A stretch of 64,000 nt of DNA, taken from contig JAHGAU010000003.1 of NCBI GenBank assembly GCA_019925105.1, positions 682,001 through 746,000 on the forward strand. Direction: 5' to 3'. The position numbers and the translations under genes are program-made. How positions within the stretch are numbered: the stretch's first letter is position 1; each line of letters begins with the position of its first letter. Of this stretch, positions 40,295-48,876 are shown one piece after another. The DNA comes from Niebla homalea. Lineage: Eukaryota; Ascomycota; Lecanoromycetes; Lecanorales; Ramalinaceae. The notes beneath the pieces were generated by a model. That model had not been told where the DNA came from and made no database searches. It worked only from the letters and a program-made list of their open reading frames with translations.

Positions 40295-41704
40295 AATACT
40301 TTAAAATATTAAAGTTATTAAATAAAATTATATTAATAATTATTATTAATATAATAGTTATTATTATTAAAGATTATAAAAAATTCTTCGTAAAAATTAA
40401 TAAGTCCTTTTTATTTAAAAATAAATTAAAAAAGAAAGTTTTTAAAGAATATTATTTATAATTAGAAGTTTAACACTTAATAAAAATAAATAAAGTTTTA
40501 TTAATACGGGAGATAAATTATTATATAAATCTTAGAGAAAAAGTAATTTTATCCGTTAAGAAAGCATACGGTATATTTAAAGAATAAATAACGGTAATAA
40601 AAAAGTATATTAATAAAATACTTAAGAAAAAGTATATTTAATTAAATATATCGTTATATATAATATTAATTTTTATTATTAAGAAACCGGACGGAGGCTT
40701 AAGAATATATATTAATCATTAAGCTTTTAACGTATTAATAATTAAAAATTATAATATGCCTCCTTTTATCCGTGAAACTTTATTTAAATTATATTATATA
40801 TAAATTTATATTAAGTTTAATATTATTACCGTTTTTAACGAAATTTATATTAAATAAAATTATAAGAAAAAGACTATATTTCTTATACGTTACGGTTTTT
40901 ACGAATATATAATAATATTATTCAGATTATATAATATATTTTAATTTTTTATTAATATAATTTTTTAAGAATATTTTAATATATTTTATATAATTTATTT
41001 AAACGATATCCTTATTTATAATATATTTAAAGATAAATATATATTATACGTTTAAAAATATTGTAAAAACTTTAAAACGTAAAATTATTCTTAAATATTA
41101 ATAAATATAACTTTAATATTATTAAATTTAAGTATTTAAGATTAATTATTATTACTTAAAATTTACGTATAGACTTAAGGAAAGTAAATATAATAAGAAA
41201 TTAAAAGATACCCTGTTATACCAAGGATATTTAAGCGTTCTTAAGATTTATAAATTTCTATTAACGCTTTATCTTAACGTACTTAAAAATCATTATATTA
41301 TTAACCGATTTAATTAAGTTATTTAATATTTAAGAATTTAAGTATTTATAAGCTTTAAATAGTCCTTAATAAAAAGCCTTTAAAATTTTAAAATACTTTT
41401 TTATTATAATATTTATCCTTAATTATTTTAACTTTAATAAAGAAATATTAATTAAAATAAACGTATCGGATTACGTTATTACGGCTATATTTTTATAAAA
41501 AGATAATAAAGGAAAACTTTATCCGGTCGCTTTTTTATTTAAAAAGATAAGTCTTTAAAAATATAATTACGAAATATATAATAAAGAACTATTTACTATT
41601 ATTAAAACTTTTAAAGAATAACGCCTTAAATTAATTAAAATATTAATTAAAGATCTTATTTATATTATTACGGATTATAAGAACCTTAAATGTTTTATAT
41701 TATT
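40295..41704 (+). pseudogene. Outer Gypsy reverse transcriptase and RNase H remnant
   Basis: Plus-strand read-through shows the Gypsy RT block KKPDGGLRIYINH near 40,685 and an IRYGFYEY block near 40,890 (family TRYGHFEY). The catalytic YLNDILIY is at 40996-41019, where one Asp of YLDDILIY has become Asn. RNase H follows with KINVSDYVITAIF near 41,455 (family ADASDYVIAAV), YNYEIYNKELFTII near 41,565 and an ITDYKNLKCF block just before the T3 insertion at 41,704. It is non-functional through RIP. Confidence 0.9.
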
Positions 41705-41848
41705 TATTAGGACGGATAACCACTCGGCCACGGGGGCAAAAGTAGCTAACCTGGGCAGGTAATAACGCTTAGGGGTAAGCCGCTATTACCATATAAGGGG
41801 TGTTAGGCCCTAAGGGCCACCCTTACGGGGTGCGCATAGGCGCTAATA
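41705..41848 (-). repeat. T3 LTR, left copy
   Basis: 144 bp with TATTAG...CTAATA ends (TG and CA altered by RIP). It includes the perfect 13-mer palindrome GGCCCTAAGGGCC. Confidence 0.95.
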
Positions 41849-41862
41849 TTACTTCCCCTCCT
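41849..41862 (-). other. T3 polypurine tract
   Basis: On the minus strand the bases adjoining the left (3') LTR read AGGAGGGGAAGTAA. Confidence 0.65.
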
Positions 41863-41887
41863 ATGCACTCGTCCCCGAGTGCATAGG
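41860..41887. repeat. 12-bp perfect stem-loop in T3
   Basis: CCTATGCACTCG (41860-41871) and CGAGTGCATAGG (41876-41887) form a perfect inverted repeat around a 4-base loop, directly beside the polypurine tract. Confidence 0.9.
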
Positions 41888-41929
41888 CTACTAAAACCAC
41901 GCCTCTGGGGGGTTACCCCAGGCTGGAGG

Positions 41930-42459
41930 CCTTACTCGTAAGGCCCGACTTCGGTATCCAGTGAGAGCCCCTATGGGGATCACCTACCGGGGTTGAGCCG
42001 GTCCCCGCGGGGCACCGTACTCCAGGGTGAGTCGACCCCCGCAGGGTGTCGCACTCGGTAGGGCTCAGAGGCCCCCGCAAGGGCATGTCCCGAGGTTGAG
42101 CCGGTCCCCCGCAGGGTACCGCGCTCCAAGGTAAAGTCGACCCCCGCAGGGCACCGGACTTCAGGTTTCAGTGAGAGCCCCTATGGGGATCACCTACCAG
42201 GAGTGGTAAGAGCCCCCGCAGGGGGTGACCACTTTGGACTTAGAGGCCCCCGCAAGGGCATGTTCCGGGGTTAAGCCGGTCCCCCGCAAGGGTACCGCAC
42301 TTGAAAGGCTCAGAGGCCCCGCAAGGCATGGCCCACTTTTCGGGTTCAGAGGCCCCGCAGGGCATGACCCACTTTTCGGGTTCAGAGGCCCCGCAGGGCA
42401 TGACCCACTTTTCGGGTTCAGAGGCCCCCGTAAGGGTATAACCCAGCCGGCCCTTTAGG
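41930..42459. repeat. Periodic array of about 15 GC mini-hairpins
   Basis: Short inverted repeats of the type CCCC-GCA-GGGG (variants CCCCTATGGGG, CCCCGCGGGG, CCCCCGCAAGGG) start at 41968, 42003, 42036, 42072, 42106, 42141, 42178, 42213, 42247, 42281, 42317, 42353, 42389 and 42425. The steps are 33-37 bp. CCTTACTCGTAAGG at 41930 and a weak CCCTTTAGG at 42451 extend the series. Looser copies occur at 42519, 42561 and 42613. Sequences between hairpins are themselves diverged repeats (GGTTGAGCCGGT, GGGTGAGTCGAC, CATGACCCACTTTTCGGG). The changing step size argues against a protein-coding repeat. Confidence 0.88.
42313..42420 (+). repeat. Three 36-bp tandem units in T3
   Basis: Units start at 42313, 42349 and 42385. 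The second and third are identical and the first differs at two positions. They form the homogenised end of the hairpin array. Confidence 0.93.
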
Positions 42460-42849
42460 ACCAGATACCCAACAGTGGAAGGGCACCCGGACCACCAAAG
42501 ACCCGCAGTTGAGCCGGTCCCCGCAGGGCCCGCACTCGAAAATCCCGTATTCAAGCCGATCCCCGGAGGGTACCTAACCGGTCCACTCAGGGCATCACGT
42601 TTTGCGCACGAGCCCCCTTATGGGGTACTCGTTACCCGTAAAGAACTCATTGGCTTAGGCCCACTTTTGAAGTTTTAAGGTTATTTATACCCTATTGGCT
42701 CGCTTTTGGCCTATATTTCGGTAGTTTTCGGGCGTTCCGGCCCCTAAATCCACTAGTTTAAGGCCGTTATGGGCCCCACACTAGGTATCTTACTTACCCG
42801 GTATCCTAAAAAGTGCAGAAAATGGGTTTATCCTAAGTGCGTTTTCTGA

Positions 42850-42946
42850 GAATCGAACCGCCACCTGCCCCTATATATTCACTCCGGGGGGTATATAGCC
42901 CCTGAAGTGCGCTATTATAATGTTAGGACGGATAACCACTCGGCCA
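42850..42946 (-). promoter_or_regulatory. tRNA-like A box and B box (RNA polymerase III type) in T3
   Basis: On the minus strand TGGCCGAGTGGTTA (42933-42946) matches a tRNA A box. It is followed by CCGTCCTAACA, like the anticodon arm of tRNA-Val(AAC). About 75 bases on comes GGTTCGATTC (42850-42859), a B box. The A box lies in the LTR and the B box in the interior, so the module straddles the LTR boundary. D and T stems do not pair convincingly, so this is not an intact tRNA gene. The A box recurs in the left LTR at 41717-41730. Confidence 0.6.
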
Positions 42947-43064
42947 CGGGGGTAAAAGTAGCTAACCTGGGCAGGTAATAGCGCTTAGGGGTAAGCCGCT
43001 ATTACCATATAAGGGGTGTTAGGCCCTAAGGGCCACCCTTACGGGGTGCGCATAGGCGCTAACA
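42921..43064 (-). repeat. T3 LTR, right copy
   Basis: 144 bp with intact TGTTAG...CTAACA ends, followed by TSD TTATT. In minus orientation this is the 5' LTR. Confidence 0.95.
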
Positions 43065-45263
43065 TTATTTAAATAATTAAATAAATAATAAGCTTTTTAA
43101 ATAAAATTTCTTTTTAAATTTAATTTTTTAAATTATATATTAACTTAATAAATAGGGTATAAAATCCGATAATTTTATTAAACGCCTTAAAGATCTTTTT
43201 AACGATAAATAAAATACCCGTTATATTTTTTAATAATAAATAATTATTTAAAAGTATTATATTAACCCGTATTTAAAAATTAAATTAACGCTTTTACTTT
43301 TTAATAAAGTAAAATATTAACTTACGGAATTATCGGCTATAATTTACGACTTAAGAAAAAAAGAGAATAATAATAAGGAGTTAATAAAACAATTATTATT
43401 ATAAATCCTTAAAGATAAAACCTTAAGTAAAAAATTAATAAAAGAATTACTTACTAATAATCTTATTTCTTAAGAATAAATTCTTAACTATTTCCGTAAC
43501 GCTTATAACGAGGACAATATAATATAACGTGTTATAAATATATAAAAAATAAAAGCTTATAAAATTCTTTTAAATATTATTAAAAAGGAAAACCTTAAAT
43601 TAAAATTAACATAATATAAAATAAAGAATAATTTACTTTATATAAATAACCGTATCTTTATATTTATAAATAATAATAACTTAAGGATAAAAATTATTAA
43701 ATTATTATATAAATTATGAATAAATAAATATACCGGATATACTTTTATTAATAAAAGAATTAATTGCGAATATTATTAATTAAATATAATAAACTTAATA
43801 ATACGATTTATAAAGAGTTATTAAGCTTATAAGCTATTTAAAAGCTATTATAAAAAAAATAAAACTTATTAAAGTTTTTCTTAATCCCGGATATATATTA
43901 AACCGATATTTTAATAGACTTTATTATTATTTTATTAAAGTATTATTAATATAATAAAAACTAGAAGTATATTATAATAATTATTGATTAACTTTTAAAG
44001 AAAAAAAATTCTATATTTTTTATTTTTTTAAGATATAAATTATAATATAAGTATTTATTAATTAAATATAAAGAAAGGAGGGATATCTTAAGTTAATTAT
44101 ATTAAATAGGGGTAATTAATTTATATTATATTTTTAATAACGCCTTTATTAACGTATAAATATTAAGCTAAAATTATTAATAATATTCTATCAAAAAATA
44201 AATAAATAAATAGAAAACGTAAACGCTAAATTAAATTAATACTTAAAGGTATATATTAATTATAATTAAAATAATTGGGTAAACTTTTTACCAATAGTTA
44301 AATTTAAGGTAAATTTAAATACGAGCGTTTTAATTAAATTATATTTATTTTTAATTATAAAAGGCTATTTACCCCGTTTTAAAATAAAAATATTTACTAG
44401 GGATTTTTTTATAACTTTATAATTAAGAAATAAAATAAAAACAGCAGATTATTTAATTAATAAAATAAATTACCTTTAAAAGTACCTTAAGAATAAGCTT
44501 AAATAAACTTAATCTATATAAACTTAATATATAAATAAATATTATTTATTAACTCCGGAGTATTATATAAGTAATATAATAATACTTAATTTAAGGTTTA
44601 TTAAGATTATATACTTATTAACGTCCCTTAATTATAAGAATTTAAGATTATATAAAGTAATATACGTTATTAATAATAATAGTATTTTTAAGCTTAAGTT
44701 ATTAAACTTAATAAAAAATATTTATTTAATCTTTTATTTATAATTCCTTTACCCGGAGAAAAACGATTTACTATTAGGTTAAATAATACCCCCGTTATTA
44801 CCTATAAAGGTAAATAATAAAGGAAAAGAATATAAGGCTTTTAAGGTTATTAACTTAAAAATAGACGGAAGGAGAAAAGACCCCGTTTTAAGAAAGAAAG
44901 GATGTTTAATATATAAAATTATATACCTGAATTTAAATATTTAAAATATATAGTTATTATAATAACTTTAAATAAAAACTACTAAATATCTTAGTTTTAT
45001 TGTTGACTTTTATTATATATATTCCGATAAGTTTAATCTTTACGATTCCTTTATTACTTTAAACGATTAAAACCTGATATTCATCGTTTTATTTACTTTA
45101 AAATAAAAATAATAAATCTTAATTTAATAATTATACCGTTAAGTTAAAATAAATCTAAATCTATTAATCGCTTAAGGAAACGTACCGTAAATTACCGTTA
45201 ATACGTTAAATTTTTAACGTTATAAATAGTTTAACGGAGCTTATAATTAAAAAGGGAAGGTTA
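43065..45263 (+). pseudogene. Outer Gypsy integrase and 3' region remnant
   Basis: The frame broken by T3 resumes with the end of the RNase H connection. Near 43,680-43,920 an integrase zinc-binding-like region reads IIKLLY...GYTFINKRINCEYY...INLIIRFIKSY-AYKLFKS, corresponding to the HHCC pattern with Cys changed to Tyr by RIP. The remainder to 45,248 is AT-rich with Lys/Asn/Ile-rich frames. AAAAAGGGAAGG at 45249-45260 next to the LTR is the polypurine tract. Confidence 0.75.
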
Positions 45264-45466
45264 TATTAAGGAATTATTACTTACTTATAATATATAGCTA
45301 TATATATATAGCTTTAAGGCTTAACGTTTCGCTTATTTTAAACACTTTACCTTATTGGGTAAAGCGTCCTATATACTTTACATAATATCTGTAATCCCTT
45401 TGTATGCTATACCTATATAGTTAGAATTCACTTATGTTCAGAACCACCTTACCTGAGCCCCTGACA
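45264..45466 (+). repeat. Outer Gypsy 3' LTR
   Basis: 203 bp. Its first 100 bp are RIP-converted relative to the 5' LTR, and its last 80 bp are better preserved than the corresponding part of the 5' LTR. It is followed by TSD GTTAA. Confidence 0.95.
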
Positions 45467-46030
45467 GTTAAATATTCTACTATAAAAATAATAACGATAC
45501 TAGCTAAAACGGTAATCCTATTACGAGCATGTACATAGTGATAGGACACTGTCCTATGGATAGGACACGTACATAGTTAGTAGTTTGTCCCTTCAGGATA
45601 AACGATGATTCATACATACATTGATTACTTTACCACTTTGTCCATTACATGCTCTGTACCCATTAGAAATCCCGTGAGTCCAGATATTTATGGCCTAATG
45701 TCTCGAGAATGTAGTATATATCGTAATAAAGTAAATATATATATAAATAATGGGTAGATATTTAGCTATGTAGGTATAATATAAATATATATATTAAGTA
45801 ATACGGAGTAAGGTAAGCCCGGTCCGTACCAAGGAACCCTCCTATAGCTTATACCAGCATAATATGCTTATAAAACAGAGAAAAAAGCAACGTTTACGTC
45901 GCGATATATTTACCATAAAATACCATAAATATTAATATATTCGGTGGTAAAAGTGATAAAAAGGAAGCTCCGAGTACGTAAACTATATTAATTGGATAAA
46001 TAGTTATTAAGAAATGAAGGGTAATAAAAT
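45467..46030. other. Boundary zone with partly RIP-affected DNA, no gene
   Basis: Composition shifts gradually from RIP-like to normal. The zone holds a cluster of alternating AGGACA/TGTCCT inverted repeats at 45541-45567, flanked by GTACATAGT direct repeats. It also holds the RIP-affected copy of a repeat (about 45,699-45,842) whose better copy is at 47,224-47,340. Confidence 0.55.
45699..45842 (+). repeat. Diverged duplicate of 47,224-47,340
   Basis: Shared blocks are GAGAATG-GTATA, GTAATAAAGTAAAT and GTAAGCCCGGTCCGT-CCAAGGAA. The copies differ by RIP transitions and by extra AT-rich bases in this one. Confidence 0.65.
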
Positions 46031-46039
46031 CGTATATTA

Positions 46040-46165
46040 GAAAAAATTGAAAACCATAAGCCGGAAAATAGTCATAATCTCACCCGGGAAATAGTCGTGG
46101 TTTAAGCATTGCGATCGAGCTGGATCGCTAATAAACGCGATCTCCGGGGTATTGCCGAGTCGTAT
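46040..46165 (-). mobile_element. Remnant related to T1/T2 interior
   Basis: The segment matches 36,430-36,560 of T1 (AAACCATAAGCCGG, CCCGGGAAATAGTCGTG, GCGATCGAGCTGGATCGC). Its GCGATCTCCGGGGTATTGCC part also matches 27,050-27,085 of T2. It is the GC-preserved version of a module that is RIP-mutated in T1. The minus strand reads LGNTPEIAFISD here and LGFTPEITPID in T2, so the module may once have been coding. Confidence 0.55.
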
Positions 46166-46286
46166 CATACTCAGTCCTTGCTCTTGCCATAAACGCAACC
46201 AGGTAGATAATATCTGGTAATCTCTCAGAGTCAACAATTTCTGAAACCGGCGATTGCGACACAGCAATCGGTACAGATAACTCGAT

Positions 46287-46902
46287 CTAAGCCATGCCTT
46301 CTTTGAGCTCGTATTTAAACATTTTCTGAGCCATAGCAAAGCGTGATGGACGGTGGAGTGGGTAGTCGTTGCCAAAAGTGCACCACATCTGGTAGAGTGG
46401 TATAGGCTTGTCTTTGAGGCTTTTTATCCTAGCTTTTGTGACGCCTCTCCTGTCTTTGTCCACTGTGTTTGTAGGTGGTTTGGCTGAGGGCTCTTTCTTG
46501 TCGGTTGATTTTTGAGAGGTCTTCAGTGGTAAAGGTAAGCGAGCAGGCGGAATCTTCTCTTGCGGAGTAGGCGGTTTGACTCTTAAGGATGGATTCAAAG
46601 GGTGGTGCACTCAATTTGGGTGCAAATTTGTTGAAGAGGTCCTTGAGTGTCATAGGTGGTAGCACCTTTGGTAGTGATACTTGGAACGGCTTTGTCGATT
46701 TGGTGAGAGGATCGGTGAGCGACTTGAGAGGTGCAAATCCCATTGCTGATGCTGTAGATGAGGATGAAGTAGAGTTGGATTCTGAAGGTGAGGATTGAGA
46801 TGTAAGTGATCTGAATGGCGACTTAAGTACTGATGAATATAACAGTGTCGAGGATAATGAGATCGAGCCAGCTGAAGCTGTTGATACAATAGACGAAGGC
46901 AT
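46287..46902 (-). CDS. Uncertain Ser/Pro/Lys-rich reading frame(s), possibly a broken gene
   Basis: Two overlapping minus-strand frames are open. 46902-46429 (157 codons) is Ser-rich at its N-terminus and includes a LPPMTLKDLFNKF segment. 46610-46287 (107 codons) is Pro/Lys-rich and ends in MWCTFGNDYPLHRPSRFAMAQKMF. A single protein would need an intron or frameshift around 46,560-46,620, and I see no convincing splice sites. The 3' side runs into the T1-related remnant. This could be a hypothetical gene with a disordered product, a gene truncated by an element, or non-coding. The family is not recognised. Confidence 0.3.
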
Positions 46903-46946
46903 GACGGTGAGATGTCTAGTAAAAGACTCCGCTTGGTGAGGTGTTA

Positions 46947-47408
46947 AGTGGATGAGCTACAACGTAACTACCTGTGAGACTGGACGTGGGTGCATATATG
47001 CCTTGATTGAGTGGACTATCTAAGTATATGAAGGAAGGCAGGTCCAGTCTGCATGAAATACAGAGGTGGTCTGGGATGTAGGGCCAGGTGATGATATCTA
47101 CAGTGTCATGAGATACCACCTACCACCTGCATGCACCCAGGCTGACACTACCTTAACTCAAGGCAGATAGAGGTCATATTCGATCTGTATCAAAAGCTGA
47201 ATGACTGAGCTATTGCTACCATTTGTCACGAGAATGCGGTATACATGGTGATAAAGTAAATGTATATATGAACAATAAGGGTGCATGCCAAGCAACGCGG
47301 AACAAGGTAAGCCCGGTCCGTGCCAAGGAATCCTCCCATGGAATCTCCTTACAAGGCTTGCAAAGTCGTTGGCGAAGATACAGATCACGTTATCTAAGCT
47401 CATCCACT
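46947..47408. repeat. Possible inverted-repeat (MITE-like) element
   Basis: AGTGGATGAGCT (46947-46958) and its reverse complement (47397-47408) bound 462 bp. An outward-inward match continues imperfectly as ACAACGT against ACGTTATCT. No target duplication is evident. It encloses the better copy of the repeat also found at 45,699. It is speculative as a transposon; the inverted repeat itself is seen. Confidence 0.4.
47224..47340 (+). repeat. Better-preserved copy of the 45,699 repeat
   Basis: GAGAATGCGGTATACATGGTGATAAAG through GTAAGCCCGGTCCGTGCCAAGGAA aligns with 45,699-45,842. CpA/TpG positions here correspond to TpA there. Confidence 0.65.
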
Positions 47409-47786
47409 ACTTATGAGCTGGCCAATTCTTACAGATGACGGTACCGGTCGGATACCAGTTAGATGAGCTAGGTCATATTACTTTCATTTCCTTTCATTTA
47501 GATATACTTAATATATTTTTCGAAATAAACGTCTTCCTTACTATTTCCTCTATTTTACCGCTTACAATGAGACCGTTACCGATCAGTACCGTCATTTATC
47601 TGATCGACGCCACTACTGAGTTAAAACGGAGCATAATCGTGATGAACAAAACATATACCTTAGAGATATGAGCTGGTCATTTTGGGTATCCGACCAGGCC
47701 CTGAACCACCCATTCAGCTTTCTCATTCAAAGAGTCAATCTATCTATCAATTTTGTCGAGCTCTTTCATATTCACGATCCAGGAAG
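47409..47786 (+). promoter_or_regulatory. Upstream region of the Cys-rich protein gene
   Basis: 378 bp of normal composition without another gene. Pyrimidine-rich patches occur (47,486-47,505, 47,531-47,556 and 47,725-47,770), as is common before fungal start codons. No clear TATA box was identified. Confidence 0.4.
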
Positions 47787-48870
47787 ATGTTGCCCTATAG
47801 CATGAGAACCATCTTCCTTTCTTTGCTAACCCTGGGCCAGCTTACAGCTGCCCCTGCTTGGGTTGGCCCCACCCGCACGGACTTCTATCAGCATGCATCC
47901 CGATTTGACGACTCTGGGGCCCCTACGCGCACGAGTGCTCCTGACTTCTCTATCCAGAGACGCCAATCATCAGGCAACCAAGTGTGCGGGGTCTTTCAGG
48001 GCAATTCAGGTATGAACGTCTGAATCGCTACTCGTATGAAATCGGGATCTAACATAGACTAGACTATTCAGCTCACACATACACTTGTCCAAGCAACGAA
48101 GAATGTCTGCTGGGAGACAACTGGTGGGGATGTTGCACTTTGACTCCTGTCCGAGGCTGTTCCGAATGGGCATGTCCCACAGTCTCATCCTGCGTGGAAT
48201 ATGAGCAACTCACGCGTTGTGATCACAACTGTGCGACGGATCCAAACGTGTTGAAATGGTGGGTCATAGACAACATTTCATTCTCTAGCATGATCCTAGC
48301 CCGCTCTATGATCGCAAAAGAACCTAGCATAGCCGACCTCCTTGCTGAGCTAACGCCCGTCACCATCTCAGTACCGACATAAACAGCCCATATTGCGCTG
48401 TTGCCAATGCAGCTAGCATCGTATCCACCACGAGCCCCTACATTATTGAACCCCCCCTACACACATCGGCAGGCCAACGATTCTTTGCATGTGAACAATC
48501 CCAGTACAACCTCGACTTCACAGTCACCGCTTCAGAGTCAATGGACTTGGCATGCGCCCCTCCGTGGGTCACCAACCCAGCGTCGCTGAGTGCATGGTCC
48601 GTCGCCAATCCGAGTCAGGCACAGAGCTTTGGGAACCCGTTCATTAGACTTGTGTTGAGGAACGGTGTAAAGATGAATGCGACGACGTCATTACCAAGTG
48701 TACAGTGGCCTCCGCTTCCCACGGTTGCACCGGCATCGAGTTCGATTCCAAGTCCGGGATCTAGTCCAAGTACGACATCAGGTGGAGCTGAAGTTATAGT
48801 GGTGGCTCCACATAGAATGGTCATTTGCGGAGTCGCCGCAGTGTTGGCTTTTGTTAACTGGTACGCCTGA
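47787..48870 (+). CDS. Secreted Cys-rich protein with probable GPI-type C-terminus (three exons, 297 aa)
   Basis: The exons are 47787-48009, 48072-48258 and 48387-48870. Intron 1 (62 bp) has GTATGA...TTCAG with a CTAAC branch site. Intron 2 (128 bp) has GTGGGT...AACAG with CTAAC. Joining them gives one open frame. The N-terminus (MLPYSMRTIFLSLLTLGQLTAA) is a signal peptide; Met6 is an equally good start. Residues about 67-140 hold twelve Cys, including a WWGCC and a CPYC motif. Two further Cys follow, then a Pro/Ser/Thr-rich stretch and a final hydrophobic segment ending FVNWYA. This fits an extracellular, wall- or membrane-anchored protein, a pattern common among uncharacterised ascomycete proteins. 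The function is unknown. Its position beside RIP-rich DNA is typical of, but no proof for, an effector-like gene. Confidence 0.82.
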
Positions 48871-48876
48871 CTGTAG

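Larger units (their letters stand above)
41705..43064 (-). mobile_element. Young GC-rich TRIM-like LTR element T3 (1360 bp) with hairpin array
   Basis: Two 144-bp LTRs (41705-41848 and 42921-43064) end in TGTTAG...CTAACA and have a perfect TSD TTATT at 41700-41704 and 43065-43069. The LTRs differ by only about five transitions, and the interior is GC-rich with abundant CpA, so it is the youngest insertion. The complement of the bases after the left LTR is AGGAGGGGAAGTAA, a polypurine tract that sets minus orientation. The interior has no polymerase, gag motif or significant ORF. It consists mostly of a periodic array of small GC hairpins, plus tRNA-like promoter boxes near the minus-strand 5' LTR junction. 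It is inserted in the RNase H/integrase junction of the outer Gypsy. Confidence 0.93.
9203..45466 (+). mobile_element. Outer Ty3/Gypsy retrotransposon, split by nested insertions
   Basis: Two 203-bp LTRs (9203-9405 and 45264-45466) align without gaps and are flanked by the identical TSD GTTAA at 9198-9202 and 45467-45471. Hence the 36 kb between them is one element with later insertions. Its own pieces are 9203-9899, 23080-23913, 31227-32500, 40295-41704 and 43065-45466, about 6.6 kb together, a normal Gypsy length. Plus-strand pol motifs lie in the last two pieces: RT 40,550-41,070, RNase H 41,400-41,704, and the integrase zinc-binding region around 43,680-43,920. All are inactivated by RIP. 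The left end of the 5' LTR and the right end of the 3' LTR are less mutated than the interior. Confidence 0.93.

Noticed and set aside
41968..42435. CRISPR-like regular array
   Set aside because: The sequences between the hairpins are themselves diverged copies of one another, the array lies inside an LTR element with TSDs, and the genome is eukaryotic. It is a tandem hairpin repeat, not CRISPR.
42225..42678. Three overlapping ORFs (77, 104 and 67 codons) in T3
   Set aside because: They arise on both strands from the GC-rich tandem array, and the unit steps of 33-38 bp do not preserve a reading frame.
42850..42970. Intact tRNA gene
   Set aside because: A and B boxes are present, but D, anticodon and T stems do not pair convincingly and the spacing is long. 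It is kept only as a tRNA-like promoter module.
46589..46798. 69-codon plus ORF
   Set aside because: It lies opposite the Ser-rich minus-strand frame in a low-complexity stretch, and nothing favours it.
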